The notes beneath the pieces are model-generated. The model was not told the origin of the DNA, made no database searches, and saw only the letters and a list, made by a program, of their open reading frames with translations. The translations under genes were made by a program, and so were the position numbers. From an uncultured Propioniciclava sp. (GTDB lineage: Bacteria > Actinomycetota > Actinomycetes > Propionibacteriales > Propionibacteriaceae), in assembly GCA_937872005.1 (NCBI GenBank), contig CALMPQ010000026.1, positions 1 to 7,806 on the forward strand: DNA of 7,806 nucleotides, read 5' to 3'. Of the stretch, positions 1 through 5,956 are shown piece by piece (the first letter of the stretch is position 1; each line of letters begins with the position of its first letter).

Positions 1-159
1 CCTGGGGCAAACTGCACGAGGAACAGGGTTCCGGCGGTCCGCCGGCGACCCCGGCGGCAGAGACATCCTCAATCGAGTGCCGATGCCGGCGTCGAACTGG
101 TCAGGTACTCGACGGCGACCGTGGGCGGCGTGCCGCTGCGCGAGGTCAACTGGGGGTAG
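1..159 (+). CDS. Possible 3' end of an unidentified gene (partial)
   Basis: The frame beginning at base 1 is open up to a TAG at 157-159, and its last 25 or so codons (reading roughly DAGVELVRYSTATVGG and on to a C-terminal NWG) have the G/C-rich third positions expected of a real gene here. Before about base 75 this frame looks poor, being arginine-rich with mixed third positions, while frame 3 (WGKLHEEQGSGGPPATP) looks more protein-like. Either the gene carries a frameshift near 75-85 or only part of this stretch is coding. I do not recognise the family. It could also be non-coding sequence that happens to be open. Confidence 0.3.
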   Translation, partial: PGANCTRNRVPAVRRRPRRQRHPQSSADAGVELVRYSTATVGGVPLREVNWG

Positions 160-190
160 CCGACGGCGTGCCCCTGCTGCCGGTCCCTCG

Positions 191-241
191 CCCGGCAAGG
201 ACCAATACCCGGCAAGGACCAATACCTGGCAAGGACCAATA
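191..241. repeat. Three tandem 17-bp direct repeats
   Basis: The unit CCCGGCAAGGACCAATA occurs at 191-207 and 208-224 without change, and at 225-241 with one change (third base C to T). The 17-bp period is not a multiple of three, so the repeats shift frame from unit to unit, which argues against a coding role. They end next to a possible -10 hexamer (TACACT, 240-245) and 40 bp before the ATG of the PLP-enzyme gene. They could be a repeated binding site for a regulator or a small slippage-prone minisatellite. No internal dyad symmetry is evident. Confidence 0.9.
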
Positions 242-245
242 CACT
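240..245 (+). promoter_or_regulatory. Possible -10 element (TACACT) of the PLP-enzyme gene
   Basis: TACACT fits the TANNNT form of actinobacterial -10 boxes. It would place a transcription start near 252, giving a leader of about 30 nt to the ATG at 282. No good -35 hexamer is visible; that position lies inside the 17-bp repeats. This is a motif-based guess. Confidence 0.3.
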
Positions 246-281
246 GCGGGTGACCAAGCCCTTCGTCCGATCGGGAGACCC

Positions 282-1478
282 ATGGCCTTCGACGTCGCCG
301 CCGTGCGCACTCAGTTTCCCTCGCTGGCTTCGGGTGTCGCCTACTTCGACGGTCCCGGCGGCACCCAGACGCCGTCCGTCGTGGCCGGGGCGATCGTCCA
401 CGCTCTCACCGAGCCACTCTCCAACCGGGGGACGATCACGGCGGGGGAGCGCAACGCCGAGGACTGCGTCGGGCAGTTCCGGTCCGCGTATGCCGACCTG
501 CTCGGCGTGCCGTCGGACGGCATCGTGCACGGCCGCAGTGCCACCCAGCTCACCTACGACTTCTCCCGGGCCCTGGCCAAGTCCTGGCGTCCCGGCGACG
601 AGGTGGTGGTGTCGCAGCTCGATCACGACTGCAACGTGCGGCCCTGGGTGCAGGCGGCCGAACGCGTCGGCGCGACGCTGCGCTGGCTGCGGCTCGACCC
701 CGCGACGTCCGAACTCGACCTCGCCGATCTGGACGAGGTCGTCAACGAACGGACGCGGCTGGTGGCCGTCACCGCGGCGTCCAACCTGCTCGGCAGCAAG
801 CCGCCGCTGGCCCGGATCGCGGAGCGCGCCCACGACGTCGGCGCCCTGGTCTACGTCGACGGGGTGCATTACGCGGCGCACTCCTCGGTCGACCCGCTCC
901 GGCTGGGAGCGGACCTCTTCGTTTGTTCGCCGTACAAATTCTTCGGCCCGCACTGCGGCGTCCTGGCCGCCGACCCTGCCCTGCTGGACACCATCCAGCC
1001 GGACAAGCTGGTGCCGTCGACCAACGACGTCCCGGAGCGGTTCGAACTCGGCACCCTGCCGTACGAGACGCTGGCCGGGGCGAGCGCCGCGGTGGAGTTC
1101 ATCGCCGGACTCGCCCCCGACGAGGGCTCCCGCCGCGACCGCCTCGTCGTCGCACACCAGCTGATCGACACCCACGAACTCCGGTTGCGGCGCCGGATCG
1201 AGGACGGGCTGATGTCCTTCGGTGAGCGGGTCACGCTGTATTCCAGGGCGAAGGAACGAACGCCCACGCTGTTTCTCGCCTTCGCCGGCCGGGACAGTAT
1301 GGACGCCTACCGCTTCCTGGCCGAGCGCAACATCGCCGCACCGGCCGACACCTTCTATGCCTACGAACCGGCCCGCGCGCTCGGTGTGGACGCCGGTCTG
1401 CGGATCGGGCTCGCCCCCTACAACGACGACGCCGAGGTCGACCGGCTGCTGCAAGCGCTCGCCGACTTCCTCGGCTAG
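282..1478 (+). CDS. Cysteine desulfurase-like PLP-dependent protein (class V aminotransferase fold)
   Basis: The 398-residue product has the features of the SufS/NifS-like branch of fold-type I PLP enzymes. Visible motifs are YFDGPGGTQ near the N terminus, DHDCN (H115, the usual PLP-stacking histidine), VYVDGVHY (D193, H196) contacting the cofactor, and SPYKFFGPH with K219 as the probable Schiff-base lysine; RFELGT follows. It most resembles the subfamily annotated as 'cysteine desulfurase-like, VC1184 type'. The C-terminal region, where SufS has its catalytic cysteine loop, reads NIAAPADTFYAYEP and has no cysteine, so true desulfurase activity is doubtful and the substrate is unknown. No suf/isc genes are adjacent. 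The ATG at 282 is preferred because GGGAG lies about 6 nt upstream and the family begins near FPSL; a GTG at 168 would add 38 residues translated from the tandem repeats. Confidence 0.88.
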   Translation: MAFDVAAVRTQFPSLASGVAYFDGPGGTQTPSVVAGAIVHALTEPLSNRGTITAGERNAEDCVGQFRSAYADLLGVPSDGIVHGRSATQLTYDFSRALAKSWRPGDEVVVSQLDHDCNVRPWVQAAERVGATLRWLRLDPATSELDLADLDEVVNERTRLVAVTAASNLLGSKPPLARIAERAHDVGALVYVDGVHYAAHSSVDPLRLGADLFVCSPYKFFGPHCGVLAADPALLDTIQPDKLVPSTNDVPERFELGTLPYETLAGASAAVEFIAGLAPDEGSRRDRLVVAHQLIDTHELRLRRRIEDGLMSFGERVTLYSRAKERTPTLFLAFAGRDSMDAYRFLAERNIAAPADTFYAYEPARALGVDAGLRIGLAPYNDDAEVDRLLQALADFLG

Positions 1479-1486
1479 CGTCGACC

Positions 1487-1529
1487 GAGCTTGTCGAGGG
1501 CCTCTCTGACAACGGTTTTCGACAAGCCC
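1487..1529. repeat. Inverted pair of GCTTGTCGA / TCGACAAGC motifs
   Basis: GCTTGTCGA at 1489-1497 is exactly inverted as TCGACAAGC at 1519-1527, separated by 21 nt. G-T wobbles could extend the stem inward by three pairs (1498-1500 with 1516-1518). It lies 8 nt after the stop of the PLP-enzyme gene. It shares its core with the element at 4740-4758, which suggests an interspersed intergenic repeat family. No T-run follows, so it is not a clear intrinsic terminator, although a transcript could fold here. Confidence 0.7.
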
Positions 1530-1572
1530 AACGTCGAGACGCCGCATGATCAGCGCCTGTTGGCCGGAGGCG

Positions 1573-1578
1573 TAGGGT
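1573..1578 (+). promoter_or_regulatory. Possible -10 element (TAGGGT) ahead of the DUF488 gene
   Basis: TAGGGT matches the actinobacterial TANNNT pattern and lies 50 bp before the ATG at 1629, after the inverted repeat. I find no convincing -35 at 16-19 bp. A promoter is plausible because the 150-bp gap separates this gene from the one upstream. Confidence 0.3.
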
Positions 1579-1628
1579 GAGCGGCATCCAGGGCTCACCA
1601 GGTCCGGGCGACGAGACGAGGGTTACCG

Positions 1629-2015
1629 ATGCCGCAGCCGCACACGCCGGACGCCGGAACCGAGTTCGTCGCCAAGCGCGTCTACCAACCGGCCGAGGCG
1701 GACGACGGCTACCGGGTGCTGATCGACCGGCTCTGGCCGCGCGGGGTCAGCAAGGAGCGGGCACACCTGGACGAGTGGGCCAAGGAGTTGGCGCCCAGCG
1801 ACGAGCTGCGTCGATGGTTCGGGCACGTTCCCGAACGGTTCCCCGAGTTCGCGCAGCGTTATCGCGCCGAACTCGCCGGCAACCCCGAACTGCCCGCCCG
1901 GATCGCGGCCTGGCGAACCCATCCCCGGGTCACCCTGCTCTACGGCGCTCGCGACCAACAGCACAACGAGGTGCTCGTGTTGCTCGAGGTGATCGGGTCG
2001 GCCCCCACCGGCTAG
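1629..2015 (+). CDS. DUF488 family protein (YeaO-like)
   Basis: The 128-residue product has the hallmark pattern of the DUF488/YeaO-like family: [24 protein letters not shown] (residues 16-39, key residues R17, D33, R34, W36, R38), then a [11 protein letters not shown] segment (47-57), RRWF, and a C-terminal strand [17 protein letters not shown]. Its length is normal for the family. No enzymatic function is established and nothing here suggests one; the conserved arginines point to an anion- or nucleic-acid-binding surface, but that is inference. The ATG has GAGGG 6 nt upstream. It ends 11 bp before priA, so the two may be co-transcribed. No signal peptide or membrane segment is visible. Confidence 0.9.
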   Translation: MPQPHTPDAGTEFVAKRVYQPAEADDGYRVLIDRLWPRGVSKERAHLDEWAKELAPSDELRRWFGHVPERFPEFAQRYRAELAGNPELPARIAAWRTHPRVTLLYGARDQQHNEVLVLLEVIGSAPTG

Positions 2016-2018
2016 GGT
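2013..2018 (+). promoter_or_regulatory. Possible -10 element (TAGGGT) for a leaderless priA transcript
   Basis: TAGGGT begins on the TAG stop of the DUF488 gene. Its last T is 8 nt from the priA GTG at 2027, the spacing at which actinobacterial leaderless mRNAs begin at the start codon. priA has no good Shine-Dalgarno sequence (only GGTCGAG is present), which fits. No clear -35 is visible, so this is inference. Confidence 0.35.
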
Positions 2019-2026
2019 CGAGCCTC

Positions 2027-2752
2027 GTGACCGCACTCACCCTGTTTCCCGCCGTCGACATCCAGAACGGCCAGGCCGTCCAACTCACCCAGGGGGTGGC
2101 CGGGTCGGAGAAGGTCTTCGGCGACCCGTTGGCCGCGGCGTTGCGCTGGCAGGACGCCGGCGCCGAATGGCTGCATCTGGTCGATCTGGACGCCGCCTTC
2201 GGACGTGGTTCGAACGCCGAGCTGATCGCCTCGATCATCGACCGGCTGAGCCTCAACGTCGAACTGTCCGGCGGGCTGCGCGACGACGCCAGCCTCGAGC
2301 GCGCGCTGGCCACCGGCTGCCGGCGGATCAACATCGGCACCGCGGCGCTGGAGAACCCGGAGTGGTGCGAGCGCGCCATCGCCCGGCACGGCGACCGGAT
2401 CGGCATCGCCATCGACGTCAAGGGCTCCCGGCTCGCGGCTCGCGGCTGGGTGCGCGAGGGCGGCGACTGGGCCGAGGCGGTCGACCGGCTCTCCGCTGCC
2501 GGCTGCGCAGCCTTCGTGGTCACCGACGTGAACTCCGACGGCATGCTTACCGGGCCCAACCTCGACCTGCTCCGGCGGGTCTGCGAACGCACCGACGCCG
2601 AGGTGATCGCCTCCGGCGGCATCGCCCAATTGGACGACCTGGCGGCGCTGCGCGGCCTGGTGCCGTTCGGGGTGACCGGAGCGATCATCGGAACTGCGCT
2701 CTACGTCGGCAACTTCACCCTTGAGGATGCATTGGCCGTTGCCGGGCAGTGA
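2027..2752 (+). CDS. priA: PriA/HisA: phosphoribosyl-formimino-AICAR-phosphate isomerase, probably bifunctional with TrpF activity
   Basis: This 241-residue (beta/alpha)8-barrel enzyme opens the ProFAR ring by Amadori rearrangement in histidine synthesis; actinobacterial PriA proteins also isomerise phosphoribosyl-anthranilate for tryptophan. Visible features are LFPAVD with catalytic D11, [43 protein letters not shown], the RGW loop (R139, G140, W141), VVTDVNSDG (T166, D171 as second acid) and ASGGI. The RGW loop and overall likeness are of the PriA type. Two positions look odd: Q19 lies where PriA proteins I recall carry arginine (AVRL), and T223 replaces the basic residue of GKALY. The GTG start is set by the conserved N terminus. 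No other his or trp gene is in the window, so it lies outside a his cluster, at least downstream. Cytoplasmic. Confidence 0.92.
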   Translation: MTALTLFPAVDIQNGQAVQLTQGVAGSEKVFGDPLAAALRWQDAGAEWLHLVDLDAAFGRGSNAELIASIIDRLSLNVELSGGLRDDASLERALATGCRRINIGTAALENPEWCERAIARHGDRIGIAIDVKGSRLAARGWVREGGDWAEAVDRLSAAGCAAFVVTDVNSDGMLTGPNLDLLRRVCERTDAEVIASGGIAQLDDLAALRGLVPFGVTGAIIGTALYVGNFTLEDALAVAGQ

Positions 2753-2855
2753 TCCCATGGTGCTGCCGCGGTGACCTGCCGAAGGCCGTCCGATCTGAGC
2801 AAGACGGCGGCGGCGGCCGATCGGGTCAGCTCTCGGCGGACGCGTCGCGGGTTCT

Positions 2856-2877
2856 CTCGGCCCCGCCCCGGGCCGAG
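2856..2877. repeat. GC-rich perfect hairpin (8-bp stem, 6-nt loop)
   Basis: CTCGGCCC (2856-2863) pairs exactly with GGGCCGAG (2870-2877) around CGCCCC. It could act as a terminator-like structure for priA, but there is no T-run after it. It also covers the -35 position of the possible promoter at 2882, so an operator is an alternative reading. Confidence 0.6.
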
Positions 2878-2881
2878 GCAC

Positions 2882-2887
2882 TAGATT
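2882..2887 (+). promoter_or_regulatory. Possible -10 element (TAGATT) for the acetyltransferase-yebC unit
   Basis: TAGATT fits TANNNT well and would start transcription near 2894, 18 nt before the ATG at 2912, leaving room for the GGAGG site. The -35 position (about 2859-2864) lies in the GC hairpin and does not resemble TTGACA, so an activator or another sigma factor may be involved. Motif only. Confidence 0.4.
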
Positions 2888-2911
2888 GAGAACGAGAAGA
2901 CGGAGGCGACG

Positions 2912-3928
2912 ATGCCCATACCGGCAAAGAGCCACGGCTGCACCTGGCACTGGTTGTCGCGGCAGGATCTTCCCGAGATCGACGGGTTGATCGTGGCTGA
3001 GGAACACTTCGGGGACGCCACCCACCATCACGACCTGGTGGCGCTCGAAGCGGCGGTCGCCGACGACATGGTCAAGGAAACCGAGACCGGCGTGGTGCTG
3101 CGCAAGCCGAGCGGCACGCTGATCGCCTACGCCTGGATCCGGCTGCCCGGCCTGGGCGAGCCACCCCAGCGGTTCCGGCTGCACGGGGGTTGCCATCCGG
3201 CCTGGCGCGACGAGGGCATCCAGGAGACGCTGCTGCGCTGGCAACTCGAGCGCGCGCTGGAATGGCACCTCGACCACGGCGACGGCACCGGGATGCCTGA
3301 GCTGTCCATGGTGATCTCCAGCAGCAACATCTTCCTCGCCGAAACCCTGTCCGACTGCGGGTTTCGTCCGCAGAAGTGGTACCACGCGATGCGGCGCAGC
3401 CTGCTGGAGCCGCTCCCCGGCGGCCCGGAGACGCTGCCCGGCGTCCACCTGGAACGGTTCGGCCCGGAGTGGAAAGAGCCGGTGCGGCTGCTGTACAACG
3501 CCAACGCCAGTGACCCGGCCGACACCGTTGACGAGGAGGCCTGGGCCTGGGGGTTGAGCGGTGCCGGCGTCCGGGATGACTGGTCGTGGGTGGCGGTGGC
3601 GAACGACCGGGCGGTGGGCTGGGTGCTGAACACCGACACCAGCCTGGGTGGCGAACGGATCGGCTGGACGGAATATCTCGGCGCCTGCCCGGTCTGGCGC
3701 AACCGCGGGATCTACCACCTGCTGCTGGCCCGCAGCCGCCAATCCTTCCTGGACGCGGGACTGACCAGCGCCGGCATCGGCATCGACACCGAATCCGGGC
3801 AGGGCGCCCGGCCCTATCAGGAACTCGGCTACGCCGGCGTCGACTCGATGGTCTGGTACGTGAGCCATCCCGGGCTCGATACAATCGGCCCCGCGCAGAC
3901 GGACGAGCAGCAGATGGGACGTATATGA
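2912..3928 (+). CDS. Tandem-domain GNAT family N-acetyltransferase
   Basis: The 338-residue protein appears to contain two GNAT (acetyl-CoA-dependent acetyltransferase) domains. The first (about 1-165) has the motif-A segment [12 protein letters not shown] (R99, G102) followed by a long helix, then [18 protein letters not shown]. The second (about 175-325) has [16 protein letters not shown] (R263, R265, G266), then [21 protein letters not shown], the usual 'x-x-Y-x-x-x-G-F/Y' end of a GNAT fold. In both, the last glycine of the RxxGxG loop is replaced (Q104, Y268), more degenerate in the N-terminal domain, which may be non-catalytic. The substrate is unknown. The layout recalls mycothiol synthase, but the sequence does not look like MshD. 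GGAGG lies 5 nt before the ATG. Its stop overlaps the yebC start as ATGA, so translation is probably coupled. No membrane segment. Confidence 0.85.
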   Translation: MPIPAKSHGCTWHWLSRQDLPEIDGLIVAEEHFGDATHHHDLVALEAAVADDMVKETETGVVLRKPSGTLIAYAWIRLPGLGEPPQRFRLHGGCHPAWRDEGIQETLLRWQLERALEWHLDHGDGTGMPELSMVISSSNIFLAETLSDCGFRPQKWYHAMRRSLLEPLPGGPETLPGVHLERFGPEWKEPVRLLYNANASDPADTVDEEAWAWGLSGAGVRDDWSWVAVANDRAVGWVLNTDTSLGGERIGWTEYLGACPVWRNRGIYHLLLARSRQSFLDAGLTSAGIGIDTESGQGARPYQELGYAGVDSMVWYVSHPGLDTIGPAQTDEQQMGRI

Positions 3929-4713
3929 GCGGGCATTCCAAGTGGGCCACCACCAAGCACAAGAAGGCGGCGATCGACGCCAAGCGCGGCAAGCTGTTCG
4001 CGAACCTGATCAAGAAGATCGAGGTCGCGGCGCGCGTGGGTGGCGGTGACCCCGGCGGGAACCCGACCCTGTACGACGCCATCACCAAGGCGAAGAAGAA
4101 CTCGGTTCCGAACGACAACATCGACCGCGCCGTCAAGCGTGGCTCCGGTGAGGGCACCGACTCCGTCGCCTACGACGAGATCACCTACGAGGCGTACGGT
4201 CCCGCAGGCGTCGCGATCCTGATCCAGTGCCTGACCGACAACCGCAACCGCTCGGCGGCCGACGTGAAGGTGGCCGTCACCCGCAACGGCGGCACCATGG
4301 CCGACATGGGCTCGGTCGCGCGCGTCTTCGATCGCAAGGGTGTCGTCGAGGTCAAGAAGGTGCAGCCGGCCGAGGACAAGAAGGGCACCGACAAGGTCGT
4401 GACCGAGGACGACCTCATGGAGGCGACCCTCGACGCCGAACCCGAGGACATCGTGGAGGAGGGCGACGTCTTCAAGGTCATCGCCGACACCGCCAACCTG
4501 GTCGCCGTCCGCAAGGCGGTGCAGGACGCCGGGATCGACTACGAGTCGGCCGAGCTCGTCTTCGTACCCCAGTTCGAGCAGGCGCTCGACAGCAAGGACG
4601 CCGCGGAGAAGCTCTTCAAGCTGCTCGACGCCATCGAGGACGTCGACGACGTCGAGGTCGTGTACAGCAATGAGGACGTGCCGGACGAAATCCTCGAGTC
4701 CCTCGACGCCTGA
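3925..4713 (+). CDS. yebC: YebC/PmpR/TACO1 family protein (translation-associated or transcriptional regulator)
   Basis: The 262-residue product begins [25 protein letters not shown], the signature of the family, followed by [57 protein letters not shown] and an acidic C terminus ending DEILESLDA. Family members were first described as DNA-binding regulators (PmpR) and more recently as ribosome-associated factors that help translation through difficult stretches such as polyproline; TACO1 is the mitochondrial form. Length is slightly above the usual 240-250 residues because of a lysine/acid-rich insert (about 148-165, [17 protein letters not shown]). The ATG overlaps the acetyltransferase stop; a GGGAC-type site precedes it. 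Its position just before ruvC is widely conserved in bacteria. Cytoplasmic. Confidence 0.95.
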   Translation: MSGHSKWATTKHKKAAIDAKRGKLFANLIKKIEVAARVGGGDPGGNPTLYDAITKAKKNSVPNDNIDRAVKRGSGEGTDSVAYDEITYEAYGPAGVAILIQCLTDNRNRSAADVKVAVTRNGGTMADMGSVARVFDRKGVVEVKKVQPAEDKKGTDKVVTEDDLMEATLDAEPEDIVEEGDVFKVIADTANLVAVRKAVQDAGIDYESAELVFVPQFEQALDSKDAAEKLFKLLDAIEDVDDVEVVYSNEDVPDEILESLDA

Positions 4714-4716
4714 GGC

Positions 4717-4722
4717 TAGGAT
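4717..4722 (+). promoter_or_regulatory. Possible -10 element (TAGGAT) of the ruvCAB promoter
   Basis: TAGGAT lies just after the yebC stop and directly abuts the LexA palindrome. A start near 4729-4730 would fall inside the LexA box, so bound LexA would block RNA polymerase. The -35 is not clear and would lie in the end of yebC. The fit with the operator raises the likelihood. Confidence 0.45.
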
Positions 4723-4739
4723 CCGAACAGACGTTCGGA
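4722..4739. promoter_or_regulatory. LexA-binding SOS box upstream of ruvCAB
   Basis: CGAACAGACGTTCG at 4724-4737 fits the Gram-positive/actinobacterial LexA consensus (CGAAC-RNRY-GTTYG-like; core GAAC-N4-GTTC) at every core position, and the palindrome extends by T-C/G-A to seven exact pairs on each side of AGAC. It lies 28 bp before the ruvC ATG and after the yebC stop. ruvCAB is a known SOS operon in mycobacteria and other bacteria, so LexA repression relieved by RecA after DNA damage is the natural reading. Confidence 0.85.
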
Positions 4740-4758
4740 CCCTTCGACAAGCTCAGGG
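4740..4758. repeat. CCCTTCGACAAGCTCAGGG interspersed-type element
   Basis: This 19-bp sequence has CCCT/AGGG ends and the core TTCGACAAGC shared with the inverted pair at 1487-1529. Similar TTCGACAAGCTCA sequences recur between genes in many high-GC genomes (from memory, not searched). Its last bases (AGGG, continued as AG to 4760) form the Shine-Dalgarno sequence of ruvC, 7 nt from the ATG. Confidence 0.6.
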
Positions 4759-4767
4759 AGCGGTGGC

Positions 4768-5334
4768 ATGCGTGTGCTCGGGATCGACCCCGGTCTCACC
4801 CGGTGTGGGGTGGGCATCATCGAGGGCGACCCCGGGCGCACGCCGTCGCTGCTGCTGGCCGACGTGGTGCGCACCGACGCCGACCTCGAGACCGGGCAGC
4901 GGCTGGCCGGCCTCGAGCGGAGCCTCGTGCAGTACCTGGCCGAGTACCGGCCCGACGCCATCGCCGTCGAGCGGGTCTTCGCCCGCCGGGACGTGAGTTC
5001 GATCATCGGCACGGCCCAGGCTGCCGGCGTGGTGCTCCTCGTGGGCACGAGGGCCGGCCTGAACGTGGCCCAGCACACGCCGACCGAGGTGAAGGCGTCC
5101 ATCACCGGCAACGGTCGGGCCGACAAGGCGCAGGTCGGGCAGATGGTGATGCGCATCCTCAAGCTCGACGCCCCGCCCAAGCCGGCCGACGCGGCGGACG
5201 CCGTGGCCCTGGCCGTCTGCCACCTGTGGCGGGCGCCGGCCATCGCCCGCATCCAGCAGGCGCAGGTGCGCCGAGACCTGGCGATGGGGCGGGCCCAGGC
5301 CCGTGCCCGCGCCGCCCAACGCAGGCTCGCATGA
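4768..5334 (+). CDS. ruvC: Holliday junction resolvase RuvC
   Basis: The 188-residue product is the RNase H-fold endonuclease that cuts four-way junctions symmetrically during recombinational repair, as a metal-dependent dimer. The four catalytic acids are visible: D7 in MRVLGIDPGLTRCG, E68 in IAVERVF, and D141 and D144 in PADAADAVALAVCHLW. F71 sits in the loop that contacts the junction, and K120 lies in GNGRADKAQVGQM. The family is usually about 155-190 residues; the arginine/alanine-rich tail after 165 is an actinobacterial-type extension. AGGGAG 7 nt upstream sets the ATG. It is first of the ruvCAB operon and lies under the LexA box; ruvA starts 13 nt after its stop. Confidence 0.97.
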   Translation: MRVLGIDPGLTRCGVGIIEGDPGRTPSLLLADVVRTDADLETGQRLAGLERSLVQYLAEYRPDAIAVERVFARRDVSSIIGTAQAAGVVLLVGTRAGLNVAQHTPTEVKASITGNGRADKAQVGQMVMRILKLDAPPKPADAADAVALAVCHLWRAPAIARIQQAQVRRDLAMGRAQARARAAQRRLA

Positions 5335-5347
5335 AGGGGAGAAGCGC

Positions 5348-5956
5348 ATGATCGCCCAACTCACCGGCACGGTGACCGCCGTCGGCGGCACGTGGGTGGT
5401 GCTCGACCTCTCCGGCTTCGGGGTGCGCGCCCTGTGCACGCCCGCGACCGTGGCCGCGGTGCGGGTGGGGGAGTCCGCCACGCTGCACACGTCGCTCGTC
5501 GTGCGCGAGGACTCGCTCACCCTGTACGGCTTCTCCGACGCCGACGAACGGGACGCCTTCGAGCTCGTGCAACGGGCCTCGGGCATCGGGCCCAAGATCG
5601 CGCAGGCGGTGGTCTCGGTGCTGCCACCCGACGAGCTGCGCGTCGCGATCAGCCAGGGCAATGTGGCCGCGATCACCCGGGTGCCCGGCATCGGCCCCAA
5701 GGGCGCGCAGAAGATGATCCTCGAGTTGAAGGACAAGGTGAACACCCTCGGCGCCCTCCCCTCGCTGACCACCCAGCCCGCAGCGTTCCCCGTGGGTGAC
5801 TGGCGCGAGCAGGTGGCGTCCGGGCTCGAATCGCTCGGCTGGGGTGGCAAGGACGCCGGAGCCGCGGTCGAGCGCGTGGCCCACCTGCGGGACGAGGACC
5901 CGGCGATCGGCATCGGTGAGCTCATGCGCGCGGCCCTGCGCAGTCTGGCCAAGTGA
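5348..5956 (+). CDS. ruvA: Holliday junction branch migration complex subunit RuvA
   Basis: RuvA tetramers bind the Holliday junction, hold it open and square, and load RuvB. The 202-residue product shows the three usual domains: an OB fold (1-62, MIAQLTGTV to LYGF) with the acidic pin E54-D55; two helix-hairpin-helix motifs (SGIGPKIAQ at 78-86 and [19 protein letters not shown] at 112-130) that bind the DNA backbone; and a flexible linker followed by the C-terminal RuvB-binding domain (from about 150, [20 protein letters not shown]). Length is normal. AAGGGGAG lies 6 nt upstream of the ATG. Its stop overlaps the ruvB start, so the two are translationally coupled. Confidence 0.97.
   Translation: MIAQLTGTVTAVGGTWVVLDLSGFGVRALCTPATVAAVRVGESATLHTSLVVREDSLTLYGFSDADERDAFELVQRASGIGPKIAQAVVSVLPPDELRVAISQGNVAAITRVPGIGPKGAQKMILELKDKVNTLGALPSLTTQPAAFPVGDWREQVASGLESLGWGGKDAGAAVERVAHLRDEDPAIGIGELMRAALRSLAK

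Larger units (their letters stand above)
2753..2911. other. Intergenic gap between priA and the acetyltransferase gene
   Basis: This 159-bp gap has no supportable gene. It holds a small inverted repeat (GCCGTC 2785-2790 with GACGGC 2803-2808), the stronger hairpin at 2856-2877, a possible -10 at 2882-2887 and the ribosome-binding site at 2902-2906. It probably marks the boundary between two transcription units. Confidence 0.6.

Noticed and set aside
191..241. Tandem repeats as a CRISPR array or replication iterons
   Set aside because: There are no spacers between units, so it is not CRISPR; there is no dnaA/rep gene or AT-rich stretch to support an origin.
168..281. Upstream GTG start for the PLP-enzyme gene
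   Set aside because: The added 38 residues would be translated from the tandem repeats and lack similarity to the family; ATG 282 has a ribosome-binding site and fits the family's N terminus.
1487..1529. Inverted repeat as an intrinsic terminator
   Set aside because: The exact stem is only 9 bp with a long loop and no T-run follows; it is kept as a repeat instead.
69..1598. Minus-strand open frame opposite the PLP-enzyme gene
   Set aside because: It is a mirror of the coding strand's codon bias, with no motif of its own.
1577..2026. N-terminal extension of priA through the DUF488 gene
   Set aside because: The frame is open only by chance; it runs out of frame over a recognised DUF488 gene, and the conserved PriA N terminus begins at the GTG at 2027.
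2012..3868. Long minus-strand open frame across priA and the acetyltransferase gene
   Set aside because: It is antisense to two recognised proteins and spans their intergenic gap; its product is Pro/Gly/Arg-rich and shows no family motif.
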